This document shows, one piece after another, positions 25,013-34,978 of a stretch of 64,000 nucleotides of DNA. Both the position numbers and the translations under genes were made by a program. Under the pieces are notes generated by a model, which was given only the letters and a program-made list of their open reading frames with translations, ran no database searches and had not been told where the DNA came from. The DNA lies in NCBI RefSeq assembly GCF_014268745.2, contig NZ_JABWRB020000002.1:744001-808000 (forward strand), given 5' to 3'. This DNA is from Pseudomonas zanjanensis (GTDB lineage: Bacteria > Pseudomonadota > Gammaproteobacteria > Pseudomonadales > Pseudomonadaceae). Every line of letters starts with the position of its first letter. The first letter of the stretch is position 1.

Positions 25013-27058
25013 TTACTTGATCCGCTGGCCCGGCTTGGCGCCGCTGTCAGGGCTCAACAGGTAGATTTCCTCACCGCCGGGGCCCGCCGCCATCACCATG
25101 CCTTCGGAGATGCCGAAGCGCATTTTGCGCGGCTTGAGGTTGGCGATCATCATCGTCAACCGACCTTCAAGCTTGGCCGGGTCCGGGTAGGCGCTCTTGA
25201 TGCCGGAGAACACGTTGCGTTGCTCGTCGCCGATGTCCAGGGTCAGGCGCAACAGCTTGTCGGCCCCTTCGACGGCTTCGGCCTTGACGATCAGCGCCAC
25301 GCGCAGGTCAACGGCGGCGAAGGCATCGAAATCGATTTCCGGCGACAGCGGGTCCTTGGCCAGTTCGCCGTTGCCGGCAGGGGCGCCAGTGTCGGTCTGG
25401 CTGGCGGCCAGGTCTTCCTTGGAGGCGTCGATCATGGCTTGGACCTTGGCGGAATCGATACGGGTCATCAACGGCTTGAACTCGTTCAACTGATGGTTGC
25501 TCAGCAGGGTCTGGTGGTCGTTCCAGGTCAGCGGCGCAACGTTCAGGAACGCTTCGGCATCGGCGGCCAGCAGCGGCAGCACCGGCTTGAGGAAGATCAC
25601 CAACTGGCGGAACAGATTGATGCCCAGGGCGCAGATGGCCTGGACTTCGTCCTGCTTGCCTTCCTGCTTGGCCAGCGACCAAGGGGCCTTGTCGGCGATC
25701 CAGGCGTTGGCGCGGTCGGCCAGGGCCATGATTTCGCGCATGGCGCGGGCAAAATCGCGGCTCTCGTAGGCTTCGGCGATGCTGGGCGCGGCCGCCAGGA
25801 AGGCGTCGGTCAGTTCCGGCGCGGCGTTACCGGCGACCAGGGCGCCGGCGTTGCCCTTGTGGATGAAGCCGGCGCAACGGCTGGCAATGTTGACGACCTT
25901 GCCCACCAGGTCGGAGTTGACCTTTTGCACGAAGTCTTCGAGGTTCAGGTCGAGGTCATCGACGCCACGGCCGAGCTTGGCGGCGTAGTAGTAGCGCAGG
26001 TATTCCGGCGACAGGTGGTCCAGGTAGGTCCGGGCCTTGATGAAGGTACCGCGGGACTTGGACATTTTCTGCCCGTTGACGGTCAGGTAACCGTGGACGT
26101 TGATGGCGGTCGGCTTGCGGAAACCGGCACCTTCGAGCATCGCTGGCCAGAACAGCGCATGGAAATTGACGATGTCCTTGCCGATGAAGTGATACACCTC
26201 GGCGGTGGAGTCCTTGCCCCAGAACGCGTCGAAGTCCAGCTCCGGCGTGCGGTCGCACAGGTTCTTGAAGCTCGCCATGTAGCCGATGGGCGCATCCAGC
26301 CACACGTAGAAATACTTGCCAGGCTCGCCGGGGATTTCAAAGCCGAAGTACGGTGCATCGCGGGAAATGTCCCACTCTTGCAGGCCGGAGTCGAGCCATT
26401 CGGCGAGCTTGTTGGCCACCGCGTCGTGCAAGGTGCCACTGCGGGTCCAGGTTTGCAGCATCGCCTGGAAATCCGGCAGCTTGAAGAAGAAATGCTGGGA
26501 ATCCCGGAGCACCGGGGTGGCGCCGGAAATCGCCGACTTCGGGTCTTTCAGGTCGGTCGGTGCGTAGGTGGCGCCGCATTTCTCGCAATTGTCGCCGTAC
26601 TGGTCTTCGGTGCCGCATTTCGGGCAGGTGCCCTTGATGAAGCGGTCGGCCAGGAACATGTTCTTTTCCGGATCGAAATATTGGGTGACAGAACGGGTGG
26701 CGATATGCCCGGCGTCACGCAGCTTCAGATAGATCTGGCTCGACAGCTCACGGTTTTCTTCGGCGTGAGTGGAGTGGAAGTTGTCGAAGTCCACCAGGAA
26801 CTCGGCAAAGTCGGCGCTGTGTTCAGCCTGGACGTTGGCGATCAGCTGTTCCGGGGTGATGCCTTCCTTTTCCGCACGCAGCATGATGGCCGAACCGTGG
26901 GCGTCGTCGGCGCAGACATAGATGCACTGGTTGCCGCGATGTTTCTGGAAGCGCGTCCACATATCGGTCTGGATGTATTCCAGCATATGGCCGAGGTGAA
27001 TCGAACCATTGGCATAGGGCAGGGCGCTGGTGACGAGGATCTTGCGTGGCTCGGACAT
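25013..27058 (-). CDS. metG: Methionyl-tRNA synthetase
   Basis: 681-residue class I synthetase charging initiator and elongator tRNA(Met). The HIGH motif is HLGH within ALPYANGSIHLGHMLEYIQ; KMSKS is KMSKSRGTF. The zinc knuckle domain has CPKCG and CEKCG pairs (residues ~143-162). The C-terminal ~110 residues form the EMAP/Arc1p tRNA-binding domain (VDLRVALIVKAEAVEGADKLL) that dimerises the enzyme. The length and start MSEPRKILVTSALPYANGS are standard. It is divergent from apbC, with a REPIN between them. Confidence 0.98.
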   Translation of the reverse strand: MSEPRKILVTSALPYANGSIHLGHMLEYIQTDMWTRFQKHRGNQCIYVCADDAHGSAIMLRAEKEGITPEQLIANVQAEHSADFAEFLVDFDNFHSTHAEENRELSSQIYLKLRDAGHIATRSVTQYFDPEKNMFLADRFIKGTCPKCGTEDQYGDNCEKCGATYAPTDLKDPKSAISGATPVLRDSQHFFFKLPDFQAMLQTWTRSGTLHDAVANKLAEWLDSGLQEWDISRDAPYFGFEIPGEPGKYFYVWLDAPIGYMASFKNLCDRTPELDFDAFWGKDSTAEVYHFIGKDIVNFHALFWPAMLEGAGFRKPTAINVHGYLTVNGQKMSKSRGTFIKARTYLDHLSPEYLRYYYAAKLGRGVDDLDLNLEDFVQKVNSDLVGKVVNIASRCAGFIHKGNAGALVAGNAAPELTDAFLAAAPSIAEAYESRDFARAMREIMALADRANAWIADKAPWSLAKQEGKQDEVQAICALGINLFRQLVIFLKPVLPLLAADAEAFLNVAPLTWNDHQTLLSNHQLNEFKPLMTRIDSAKVQAMIDASKEDLAASQTDTGAPAGNGELAKDPLSPEIDFDAFAAVDLRVALIVKAEAVEGADKLLRLTLDIGDEQRNVFSGIKSAYPDPAKLEGRLTMMIANLKPRKMRFGISEGMVMAAGPGGEEIYLLSPDSGAKPGQRIK

Positions 27059-27135
27059 GGGGCTCGGCTACTTGATGAAACGGAGGTCGGCCACTATAAA
27101 GCGCCGGGAAATATATTTCACCCCACTGGCCTGTT

Positions 27136-27266
27136 TGTGGCGAGGGAGCTTGCTCCCGCTGGGGGGCGAAGCCGCCCCAAAATGGTTCTACGCCCTGGCG
27201 TATCGGCAGCGTCAGCCTCGTTGCGACTGCTGCGCAGCCGAGCGGGAGCAAGCTCCCTCGCCACAA
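27136..27266. repeat. REPIN, family A, between metG and apbC
   Basis: Inverted family A cores at 27136-27161 and 27240-27266 with a diverged middle. It is unusual here because it lies between two divergent genes, that is in a promoter region and not after gene ends. Confidence 0.88.
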
Positions 27267-27357
27267 GAGCGTTCGTCGCCCTTAATCGGGTCGCCACAAA
27301 AGCACGCGCGGCGTAGGATAGCGGCCTGTTTTTCAAGTCTTGCTATCGGAGTTGCCC

Positions 27358-28452
27358 ATGAGCGCCGTCAACCGCGCAGCGGTGGAAACCGTCCTTCGCC
27401 AGTACACCGACCCCTACCTGAACCAGGACCCGGTCAGCGCCGGATGCGTGCGCGCCATCGACATCCAGGGCGATCGCGTCAGCGTCCAGCTGGAAATCGG
27501 CTACGCCGCCGACCTGTTCAAGAGCGGCTGGGCGCAGATGCTGCAAATGGCGATCGAAGGCCTGGACGGCGTGACTGTCGCGAGCGTCCAAGTCACCAGC
27601 GTCATCGCCGCGCACAAGGCCCAGGCCCAGGTGCCGGGGCTGGCGAACGTCAAGAACGTGATCGCCGTGGCCTCGGGCAAGGGCGGCGTGGGCAAGTCCA
27701 CCACCGCCGCCAACCTGGCCCTGGCCCTGGCCCGTGAAGGGGCGAAGGTCGGGATTCTCGATGCGGACATCTACGGTCCGAGCCAGGGCATCATGTTCGG
27801 GATCGCCGAGGGCACCCGGCCCCAGGTCAAGGATCAGAAGTGGTTCGTGCCGCTGCAGTCCCATGGCGTGGAAGTCATGTCCATGGCCTTCCTGACCGAC
27901 GACAACACGCCGATGGTCTGGCGCGGGCCGATGGTGTCCGGTGCCTTGCTGCAACTGGTTACGCAAACCGCGTGGGGCGACCTGGATTACCTGGTGATCG
28001 ACATGCCGCCGGGCACTGGCGATATCCAACTGACCCTGGCGCAGAAAGTCCCGGTGGCCGGTGCGGTGATCGTCACCACCCCCCAGGACCTGGCCCTGCT
28101 GGACGCGCGCAAGGGCGTGGAGATGTTCCGCAAGGTGAACATCCCGGTGCTGGGCGTGGTAGAGAACATGGCCGTGCACATCTGCTCCAATTGCGGCCAT
28201 GCCGAGCACCTGTTCGGCGAAGGTGGCGGGGAAAAACTGGCGACCCAGTACGGCGTCGAATTGCTGGCTTCGCTGCCGCTGTCGATGGTGATCCGCGAAC
28301 AGGCCGACGGCGGCAAACCGACGGTCATCGCCGAGCCGGACAGCCAGATCGCCATGGTCTATCAGGAACTGGCCCGCCACGTGGGCGCGCGGATCGTGTT
28401 GCAGGAAGCGGCCATGCCGGCGATGCCGAACATCACTGTCAGCGACGATTGA
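27358..28452 (+). CDS. apbC: Iron-sulfur cluster carrier protein ApbC/Mrp
   Basis: 364-residue P-loop ATPase that transfers Fe-S clusters to apoproteins. The N-terminal MIP18/DUF59 domain (1-90, VETVLRQYTDPYLNQDPV) precedes the ATPase domain with deviant Walker A GKGGVGKSTTAANLA, VIDMPPGTGDIQLTL, and the cluster-binding ICSNCG motif. The ATG at 27358 follows CGGAG by 6 nt; the frame extends back to 27340 without reason. The pairing with divergent metG is one I remember as conserved in gammaproteobacteria. Confidence 0.96.
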   Translation: MSAVNRAAVETVLRQYTDPYLNQDPVSAGCVRAIDIQGDRVSVQLEIGYAADLFKSGWAQMLQMAIEGLDGVTVASVQVTSVIAAHKAQAQVPGLANVKNVIAVASGKGGVGKSTTAANLALALAREGAKVGILDADIYGPSQGIMFGIAEGTRPQVKDQKWFVPLQSHGVEVMSMAFLTDDNTPMVWRGPMVSGALLQLVTQTAWGDLDYLVIDMPPGTGDIQLTLAQKVPVAGAVIVTTPQDLALLDARKGVEMFRKVNIPVLGVVENMAVHICSNCGHAEHLFGEGGGEKLATQYGVELLASLPLSMVIREQADGGKPTVIAEPDSQIAMVYQELARHVGARIVLQEAAMPAMPNITVSDD

Positions 28453-28472
28453 TGCTTTGAAACACAATCCCC

Positions 28473-28562
28473 TGTGGGAGCGGGCTTGCTCGCGAATGCA
28501 GTGTGTCATTCAACGAATAAGTTGACTGATCCAGCGCATTCGCGAGCAAGCCCGCTCCCACA
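28473..28562. repeat. REPIN, family B, between apbC and the SDR gene
   Basis: Inverted family B cores at 28473-28497 and 28538-28562, between convergent gene ends. Confidence 0.92.
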
Positions 28563-28580
28563 TTGGGTTATGCAGTGGGT

Positions 28581-29339
28581 TTAGATCCGCATCCCGCCAT
28601 CCATCTCCAGGATCCGACCGGTGTAGTAATCGTTCTCGAAGATATACGCCGCCGAATGGGCAATTTCCTCGGGTTTCCCCATGCGCTTGAGCGGGATCGC
28701 GGAGGTCATTCTTTCCAAGGCCTCGGGCTTCATGCCCAGGGTCATCTCGGTTTCGATGAAACCCGGTGCGATGCCGGCGACACGGATGCCGTAGCGCGCC
28801 AGCTCCTTGGCCCAGGTCACGGTCGCTGCGGCCACGCCGGCCTTGGCAGCCGAGTAGTTGGTCTGGCCGACATTGCCGGCGCGGGAGATCGACGAGATAT
28901 TGATGATGGCGCCGCTGTTCTTCAGCTCGACCATTTTCGCCGCCACTTCACGGGTGCACAGGAACACACCGGTGAGGTTGACATCGATCACCGCCTGCCA
29001 CTGGGCCAGGCTCATCTTGGTCATTTCGCCATCCTTGACCTTGAGCAGCAGGCCGTCGCGCAGGATCCCGGCGTTGTTGATCAAGCCGTGGATCGCGCCG
29101 AAGTCCTCGGCCACCCGGGCGACCATGTCGATCACCTGATCTTCATTGGCGACGTTGCACAGGTAGGCACGGGCCTCGACGCCCTTGGCCGCGCAGGCGG
29201 CCACCGCCTGGTCGAGTTTTTCCTGGTTGAGGTCCACCAGGGCCAGCTTCGCGCCTTTACCCGCGAAATACTCGGCCATGGAGCGACCCAAGCCCTGGCA
29301 ACCGCCGGTGATAATGATTACTTTGTCAGTGAGTTGCAT
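28581..29339 (-). CDS. Short-chain dehydrogenase/reductase, FabG-like
   Basis: 252-residue classical SDR. The cofactor loop is TGGCQGLGRSMAEYF, NNAG is present (GLINNAGILRDGLLLK), and the catalytic Ser-Tyr-Lys set is in NISSISRAGNVGQTNYSAAKAG. The C-terminus ILEMDGGMRI is typical. Asp in VDLNQEKL after strand 2 suggests NAD preference. It resembles 3-oxoacyl-ACP reductase, but there are no fatty-acid genes nearby and the substrate is unknown. The start at 29339 is preferred because GGA lies 7 nt upstream; the ATG at 29345 is also in frame. Confidence 0.88.
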   Translation of the reverse strand: MQLTDKVIIITGGCQGLGRSMAEYFAGKGAKLALVDLNQEKLDQAVAACAAKGVEARAYLCNVANEDQVIDMVARVAEDFGAIHGLINNAGILRDGLLLKVKDGEMTKMSLAQWQAVIDVNLTGVFLCTREVAAKMVELKNSGAIINISSISRAGNVGQTNYSAAKAGVAAATVTWAKELARYGIRVAGIAPGFIETEMTLGMKPEALERMTSAIPLKRMGKPEEIAHSAAYIFENDYYTGRILEMDGGMRI

Positions 29340-29503
29340 TCTCATGTCCAGATGGCGCAGCGGTGGAGGGGACCCTTTGGGCGGCCTCTCGATTCGCGAC
29401 GGTGTAGCCCGACTGCATACGAGAATCGTCCCCTAGGTGTACCGGAACATTACTCCACTCGCCTGACCGTTTTCTAGACGGTTTTTATAAAAGGAGTCAT
29501 AAA

Positions 29504-30235
29504 TTGAGCGTTGAAGCTGCCAAGCATGCCCGGGAACTGCTGCTCAAGGAATACCGTGGAATGCTCTCCACGCATTCCAAATCGATGCCCGGTTTTCCGT
29601 TCGGTTCCGTCGTGCCCTATTGCCTGGACGCAGAAGGCCGGCCGCTGATCCTGATCAGCCGCATTGCCCAGCACACGCACAATCTGCAAAAAGACCCCAA
29701 GTGTTCGATGCTGGTGGGCGAGCGCGGTGCCGAGGATGTGCAGGCCGTCGGGCGCCTGACTTACCTGGCCGAGGCCCGGAAACTCGAAGACAGCGCCGCC
29801 ATCGAGGCGGCCGCCGAGCGTTATTACCGCTATTTCCCTGACTCGCAGAACTACCACAAGGCCCACGATTTCGATTTCTGGGTGCTCGACCCGGTGCGCC
29901 ATCGCTACATCGGCGGCTTCGGCGCCATTCACTGGATCGACTCGCTCACCCTGGCCAATCCCTTCGCCGGCAAGGCCGAAGCCAGCATGATCGAGCACAT
30001 GAACGCCGATCACGCCAAGGCCATTGCCCATTACGTGACGCTCGCCGGCCTGCCGAAAAGCGAACCGGCGCAACTGGTGGGCATCGACAGCGAAGGCATG
30101 CACCTGCGTATCGGGCAGGGCTTGCACTGGCTGGCGTTTCCAACGCCTTGCAACACGCCGACACAAGTACGCGAAGCCTTGGTTTACCTGGCTCACGCCG
30201 AGCAATGGCCAAAAAATGCCGAGGCCGACGCTTGA
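29504..30235 (+). CDS. HugZ-family haem utilisation/pyridoxamine-phosphate-oxidase-like protein
   Basis: 243 residues. The N-terminal split-barrel domain (LISRIAQHTHNLQKDPKCSMLVGE, VGRLTYLAEARKL) resembles pyridoxamine 5'-phosphate oxidase; the C-terminal DUF2470-type domain has MIEHMNADHAKAIAHYV. Some family members (HugZ) degrade haem, but the role of this copy is not established. The start is a TTG at 29504 with a strong AAGGAG 7 nt upstream; no ATG fits. It precedes fxsA by 66 bp and is divergent from the SDR gene. Confidence 0.85.
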   Translation: MSVEAAKHARELLLKEYRGMLSTHSKSMPGFPFGSVVPYCLDAEGRPLILISRIAQHTHNLQKDPKCSMLVGERGAEDVQAVGRLTYLAEARKLEDSAAIEAAAERYYRYFPDSQNYHKAHDFDFWVLDPVRHRYIGGFGAIHWIDSLTLANPFAGKAEASMIEHMNADHAKAIAHYVTLAGLPKSEPAQLVGIDSEGMHLRIGQGLHWLAFPTPCNTPTQVREALVYLAHAEQWPKNAEADA

Positions 30236-30301
30236 ATTCACGAAAGGTCGACGTCATTTAGGTTTTCATAGCAAGGCATTCTTGCGTAGAGGAACCCTTT
30301 G

Positions 30302-30778
30302 ATGCGCCCTTTTTTGTTGCTCTTTCTGCTGTTCCCGGTGTTGGAGCTGTTCGTATTCGTCAAGGTCAGCGGTGCGATCGGTTTTTTCCCGGCGCTGCTG
30401 CTGGTCATTCTCGGCTCGATGCTCGGCGTGTTCGTGCTGCGAATTGCCGGTCTCGCCACGGCGCTGCGTGCCCGTGAAAGCCTGAGCCGTGGCGAGCTGC
30501 CCGCCCAGACCATGCTCGAAGGCCTGATGCTGGCCTTGGGTGGCGGCCTGTTGATCCTGCCAGGCTTCATCAGCGACGTGCTGGGCCTGGTCATGCTTTT
30601 GCCGTTCACCCGTCGGTTGCTGGCCAATAAAATGCGCCAGCGCGCCGAGGAGCAGGCGATGCGCCAACGGGCCTTCGCCGATGACCTCCAGCCCCGCGGC
30701 GGGCCGGCTCCGCGCGAGCCCGTGGGTCGTGAGCCCAACGTGATCGAAGGTGAATTCGAACACCGGGATTCCAAGTAA
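30302..30778 (+). CDS. fxsA: FxsA-family membrane protein
   Basis: 158 residues with hydrophobic segments at ~4-25 (PFLLLFLLFPVLELFVFV), ~28-50 (AIGFFPALLLVILGSMLGVFVL) and ~78-100 (ALGGGLLILPGFISDVLGLVML). The pattern of a phenylalanine-rich first helix and GGGLLILPGFISDVLG is the FxsA/UPF0716 signature. The tail is hydrophilic and charged. E. coli FxsA (suppressor of F-plasmid exclusion of phage T7) is the namesake; its normal role is unclear. It lies just upstream of groESL, as in many gammaproteobacteria. ATG at 30302. Confidence 0.9.
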   Translation: MRPFLLLFLLFPVLELFVFVKVSGAIGFFPALLLVILGSMLGVFVLRIAGLATALRARESLSRGELPAQTMLEGLMLALGGGLLILPGFISDVLGLVMLLPFTRRLLANKMRQRAEEQAMRQRAFADDLQPRGGPAPREPVGREPNVIEGEFEHRDSK

Positions 30779-30789
30779 AACTTTCTCCA

Positions 30790-30818
30790 CGGCGCCTTCG
30801 GGCGCCGTGTTCGTTTTG
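30790..30818 (+). terminator. Terminator of fxsA
   Basis: ACGGCGCC/GGGCGCCGT stem with a TTC loop and a T-rich tail (GTTCGTTTT), 11 bp after the fxsA stop. Confidence 0.65.
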
Positions 30819-30851
30819 GTTGCGTGAAGTAAAAAATTTTCTGCTTGCGCC

Positions 30852-30878
30852 CTTGTAATCCACTTGTACGCCCTTATG
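30852..30878 (+). promoter_or_regulatory. Sigma-32-like heat-shock promoter of groESL
   Basis: CTTGTAA (30852-30858), 12-nt spacer, CCCTTATG (30871-30878), close to the sigma-32 pattern CTTGAAA...CCCCATNT. It gives a leader of about 135 nt before groES. Confidence 0.55.
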
Positions 30879-31022
30879 TAACGGTCACCGCAAGGTTTCC
30901 GGTGGCGACACCGGACAGACTTCCGCGGTTCGACTGACGAACCGCAACCGGCTCTGCCGGCTTTGTTAAACCCGCCGGGACTACACCGGCCGATGAAAAC
31001 CAAAAATTAGGAGAGATCGACA

Positions 31023-31316
31023 ATGAAGCTTCGTCCTCTGCATGACCGCGTCGTCATCCGTCGCAGCGAAGAAGAGAAGAAAACCGCTGGCGGTATCGTC
31101 CTGCCAGGTTCGGCTGCTGAAAAAGCCAACCACGGTGAAGTTCTCGCTGTAGGTCCAGGCAAGGCACTGGAAAACGGTGAAGTACGTGCGCTGGCCGTGA
31201 AAGTGGGTGACAAGGTTGTGTTCGGCCCTTACTCCGGCAGCAACACAGTGAAAGTCGACGGCGAAGACCTGCTGGTAATGAGCGAGAACGAAATCCTCGC
31301 TGTTCTCGAAGGCTGA
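31023..31316 (+). CDS. groES: Co-chaperonin GroES
   Basis: 97-residue heptameric lid of the GroEL chaperonin. It starts MKLRPLHDRVVIRRSEEEKK and contains the mobile loop (KTAGGIVLPGSA) that contacts GroEL, and VGDKVVFGPYSGSNTVKVDG. A GGAG ribosome binding site lies 7-8 nt before the ATG. It is the first gene of groESL, with 50 bp to groEL. Sigma-32-like promoter elements upstream fit heat induction. Confidence 0.98.
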   Translation: MKLRPLHDRVVIRRSEEEKKTAGGIVLPGSAAEKANHGEVLAVGPGKALENGEVRALAVKVGDKVVFGPYSGSNTVKVDGEDLLVMSENEILAVLEG

Positions 31317-31366
31317 TTCCCCCGCCCATTTTCCCGTTACTACAAAGTATTTAAGGAATATCGATC

Positions 31367-33010
<1,644 letters not shown>

Positions 33011-33031
33011 GCCAGCCTTACCCCTGTAGCG

Positions 33032-33066
33032 AAAAACCCCGCCTGCGAAAGCCGGCGGGGTTTTTT
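33032..33066 (+). terminator. Terminator of groESL
   Basis: AAAAACCCCGCC/GGCGGGGTTTTTT stem around a TGCGAAAGCC loop. Confidence 0.9.
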
Positions 33067-33112
33067 ATTGTCCTTGGATTCAATCCCGCATTGGACTGGG
33101 CCCAGCTGTCTC

Positions 33113-33204
33113 TGTGGGGGCAAAACTTGCTCGCGATGGCGGTGGGTCAGCTTGCCAGGATGCTGAAACTGCCATTGCGATCGCGAGCAAGCTTTGCTCC
33201 CACA
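33113..33204. repeat. Variant REPIN after groEL
   Basis: Inverted cores related to family B but with GGGGCAAAACTTGCTCGCGA on the left and TCGCGAGCAAGCTTTGCTCCC on the right, a distinct subfamily seen once in the window. Confidence 0.82.
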
Positions 33205-33223
33205 GGGTTTGTCCGGGGCGTAT

Positions 33224-33967
33224 TCAGGCGTTGGCGGGTTGGCTCAGCGCTACGCGATCATCCATGGAGGCCGGTCGGTACAGGATGTAGTAGTAACACC
33301 CCAGGCAAATCAACCAACAGAACACCGCCGTCCACACGTTGTGGGAAAAGAAATGCGCCCCTTGCATCATCCGCCCTAGGGAGAACACCGTGCCCAGGGT
33401 GAAGGTGAGCACCAAGGCCTGGCGGGCCAGGCGCGGGCGGCGATCGCGCAGGACGAAGAACAGCGCGAACAACGTGAACCCGGTGGCGGCGTGACCGCCG
33501 GGCCAGCATCGACCGGGTTTGTCCGTGGCCGGGCGTGGGCTGAGCAGCTCACTGTAGGTCTCCTTGCCGCCGAACTCTTTCAGGCTCCAGGGGCATTGCA
33601 CCGCCGTCACCGCTTTCATCGGCGTGACGAAGGACGTCGCCAGTGCCAGGGACAGCACCAGACAGCCCAGTTCCCGCTTGAAGGGTTTGAGCCGGGTGAT
33701 GAAAAACGTACCGATAAACCCCAGGACCGCCAGCAGGGAAAACGCGATCACTACCTCCTTGGCTCGATCGTGCAGGATATCCTCGAGGAAAAAGCTGTGC
33801 CGACCGATAAACCCACCCGCTGTCGGATCGTAAAACAACTTGGCGAGGTCCATGTCCAGGGTGGTCAGTTCCAGCAACACCAGGATGGCTGCGACGACGG
33901 CAGGCAGGCCCAGGGCGACCCATAAATTCAGCGGCCTGGACGCGGGGCGGATGGCGGTGGAGACCAT
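33224..33967 (-). CDS. PAP2-family phosphatase, membrane-bound
   Basis: 247 residues with about six hydrophobic segments (LWVALGLPAVVAAILVLLEL, VVIAFSLLAVLGFIGTFFI and others). The phosphatase motifs are recognisable: KRELGCLVLSLALATSF area, CWPGGHAATGFTLFALFFVLRDR (PSGH-like motif 2 with the catalytic His) and GRMMQGAHFFSHNVWTAVF (motif 3). It may dephosphorylate undecaprenyl diphosphate, lipid A or phospholipid in the periplasm; the substrate cannot be told. The ATG at 33967 follows AAAGG. It is divergent from colR, whose regulon acts on the envelope, so co-regulation is plausible. Confidence 0.85.
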   Translation of the reverse strand: MVSTAIRPASRPLNLWVALGLPAVVAAILVLLELTTLDMDLAKLFYDPTAGGFIGRHSFFLEDILHDRAKEVVIAFSLLAVLGFIGTFFITRLKPFKRELGCLVLSLALATSFVTPMKAVTAVQCPWSLKEFGGKETYSELLSPRPATDKPGRCWPGGHAATGFTLFALFFVLRDRRPRLARQALVLTFTLGTVFSLGRMMQGAHFFSHNVWTAVFCWLICLGCYYYILYRPASMDDRVALSQPANA

Positions 33968-34084
33968 TGGCGATACCTTTGATGGGCGTTTTCGTAAGGC
34001 GGTGTCGCGCAGTCTGGTCCGTGTTGCGTTCGGGCGGTGTGAAGGTTGGGTGAAAAACTCGTCAATGACTGTCGGCGCGGCCCC

Positions 34085-34188
34085 TGTGGGAGCGGGCTTG
34101 ATCGTGAATGCGTAGGCACATCCAACATTGAAGGAGGCTGACCCATCGCATTCGTCGGATCGCCGCCCGGAGCAAGCCCGCTCCCACA
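34085..34188. repeat. Degenerate REPIN, family B, upstream of colR
   Basis: Left core GGGAGCGGGCTTGATCGTG and right core GCCCGGAGCAAGCCCGCTCCC are both damaged at their inner ends. It lies in the divergent promoter region between the PAP2 gene and colR. Confidence 0.75.
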
Positions 34189-34294
34189 GGGGGGGCATGC
34201 GCTGCTATGGCGGACACAACCCTAGCCGTGAGCCACGCTTGGCCGTAAGCTGCGCGGGCCAAGCCAGCCGTTAACCGTGCACGCAGAGGTGCCC

Positions 34295-34978
34295 ATGCGA
34301 ATTCTATTGGTCGAAGACAACCGCGACATCCTGGCCAACCTGGCCGATTACCTGGGGCTCAAGGGCTACACCGTCGATTGTGCCCAGGACGGTTTGTCGG
34401 GGTTGCACCTGGCGGCGACCGAACACTACGACCTGATCGTGCTCGACATCATGCTGCCGGGCATCGATGGCTACACCTTGTGCAAGCGCCTGCGCGAGGA
34501 CGCCCGGCGGGATACGCCGGTGATCATGCTCACTGCCCGGGATCAGTTGGACGATCGCCTGCAGGGCTTCAAGTCCGGCGCCGATGACTACCTGATCAAA
34601 CCGTTCGCCTTGTCGGAACTGGCGGCGCGGATCGAAGCCGTCATGCGTCGCGCCCAGGGTGGTGGCCGGCGGGCCTTGCAGGTCGGCGACCTGAGCTACG
34701 ACCTCGATACCCTTGAAGTGACGCGCGAAGGCAAGCTACTCAAGCTCAACCCCGTGGGCCTGAAACTCCTGGCAGTGCTGATGCAAAAAAGCCCCCACGT
34801 ATTGCGCCGCGAAATCCTCGAAGAAGCGTTGTGGGGCGACGATTGCCCAGACAGCGACAGCTTGCGCAGCCACGTCCATCAACTGCGCCAAGTGATCGAC
34901 AAACCGTTCGAAAAACCGCTGCTGCATACCGTGCACGGCGTCGGCTATCGCCTGGCCGAGGGCCGCGATGGAGTTTAA
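34295..34978 (+). CDS. colR: Response regulator ColR
   Basis: 227-residue OmpR-family regulator. Acidic pocket E7/D8 and phosphoacceptor D51 (VLDIMLPG), conserved LTARD and IKPFA; the C-terminal winged helix is at ~125-220 (RREILEEALWGDDCPDSDSLRSHVHQLR). Identification as ColR rests on the sequence, on overlap with colS, and on the following methyltransferase and InaA genes, the same order as in P. putida and P. aeruginosa as I recall. ColR is known to maintain membrane integrity under zinc, iron and phenol stress. ATG 34295 follows AGAGG by 6 nt; the upstream frame from 34277 is excluded by that site. Confidence 0.93.
   Translation: MRILLVEDNRDILANLADYLGLKGYTVDCAQDGLSGLHLAATEHYDLIVLDIMLPGIDGYTLCKRLREDARRDTPVIMLTARDQLDDRLQGFKSGADDYLIKPFALSELAARIEAVMRRAQGGGRRALQVGDLSYDLDTLEVTREGKLLKLNPVGLKLLAVLMQKSPHVLRREILEEALWGDDCPDSDSLRSHVHQLRQVIDKPFEKPLLHTVHGVGYRLAEGRDGV

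Noticed and set aside
25220..27316. 698-residue plus-strand open frame opposite metG
   Set aside because: High GC third-position effect; metG on the minus strand is certain.
33113..34188. Possible CRISPR repeats suspected from repeated palindromes
   Set aside because: These are REPINs: paired inverted cores with unequal spacing, no regular spacers, no cas genes.
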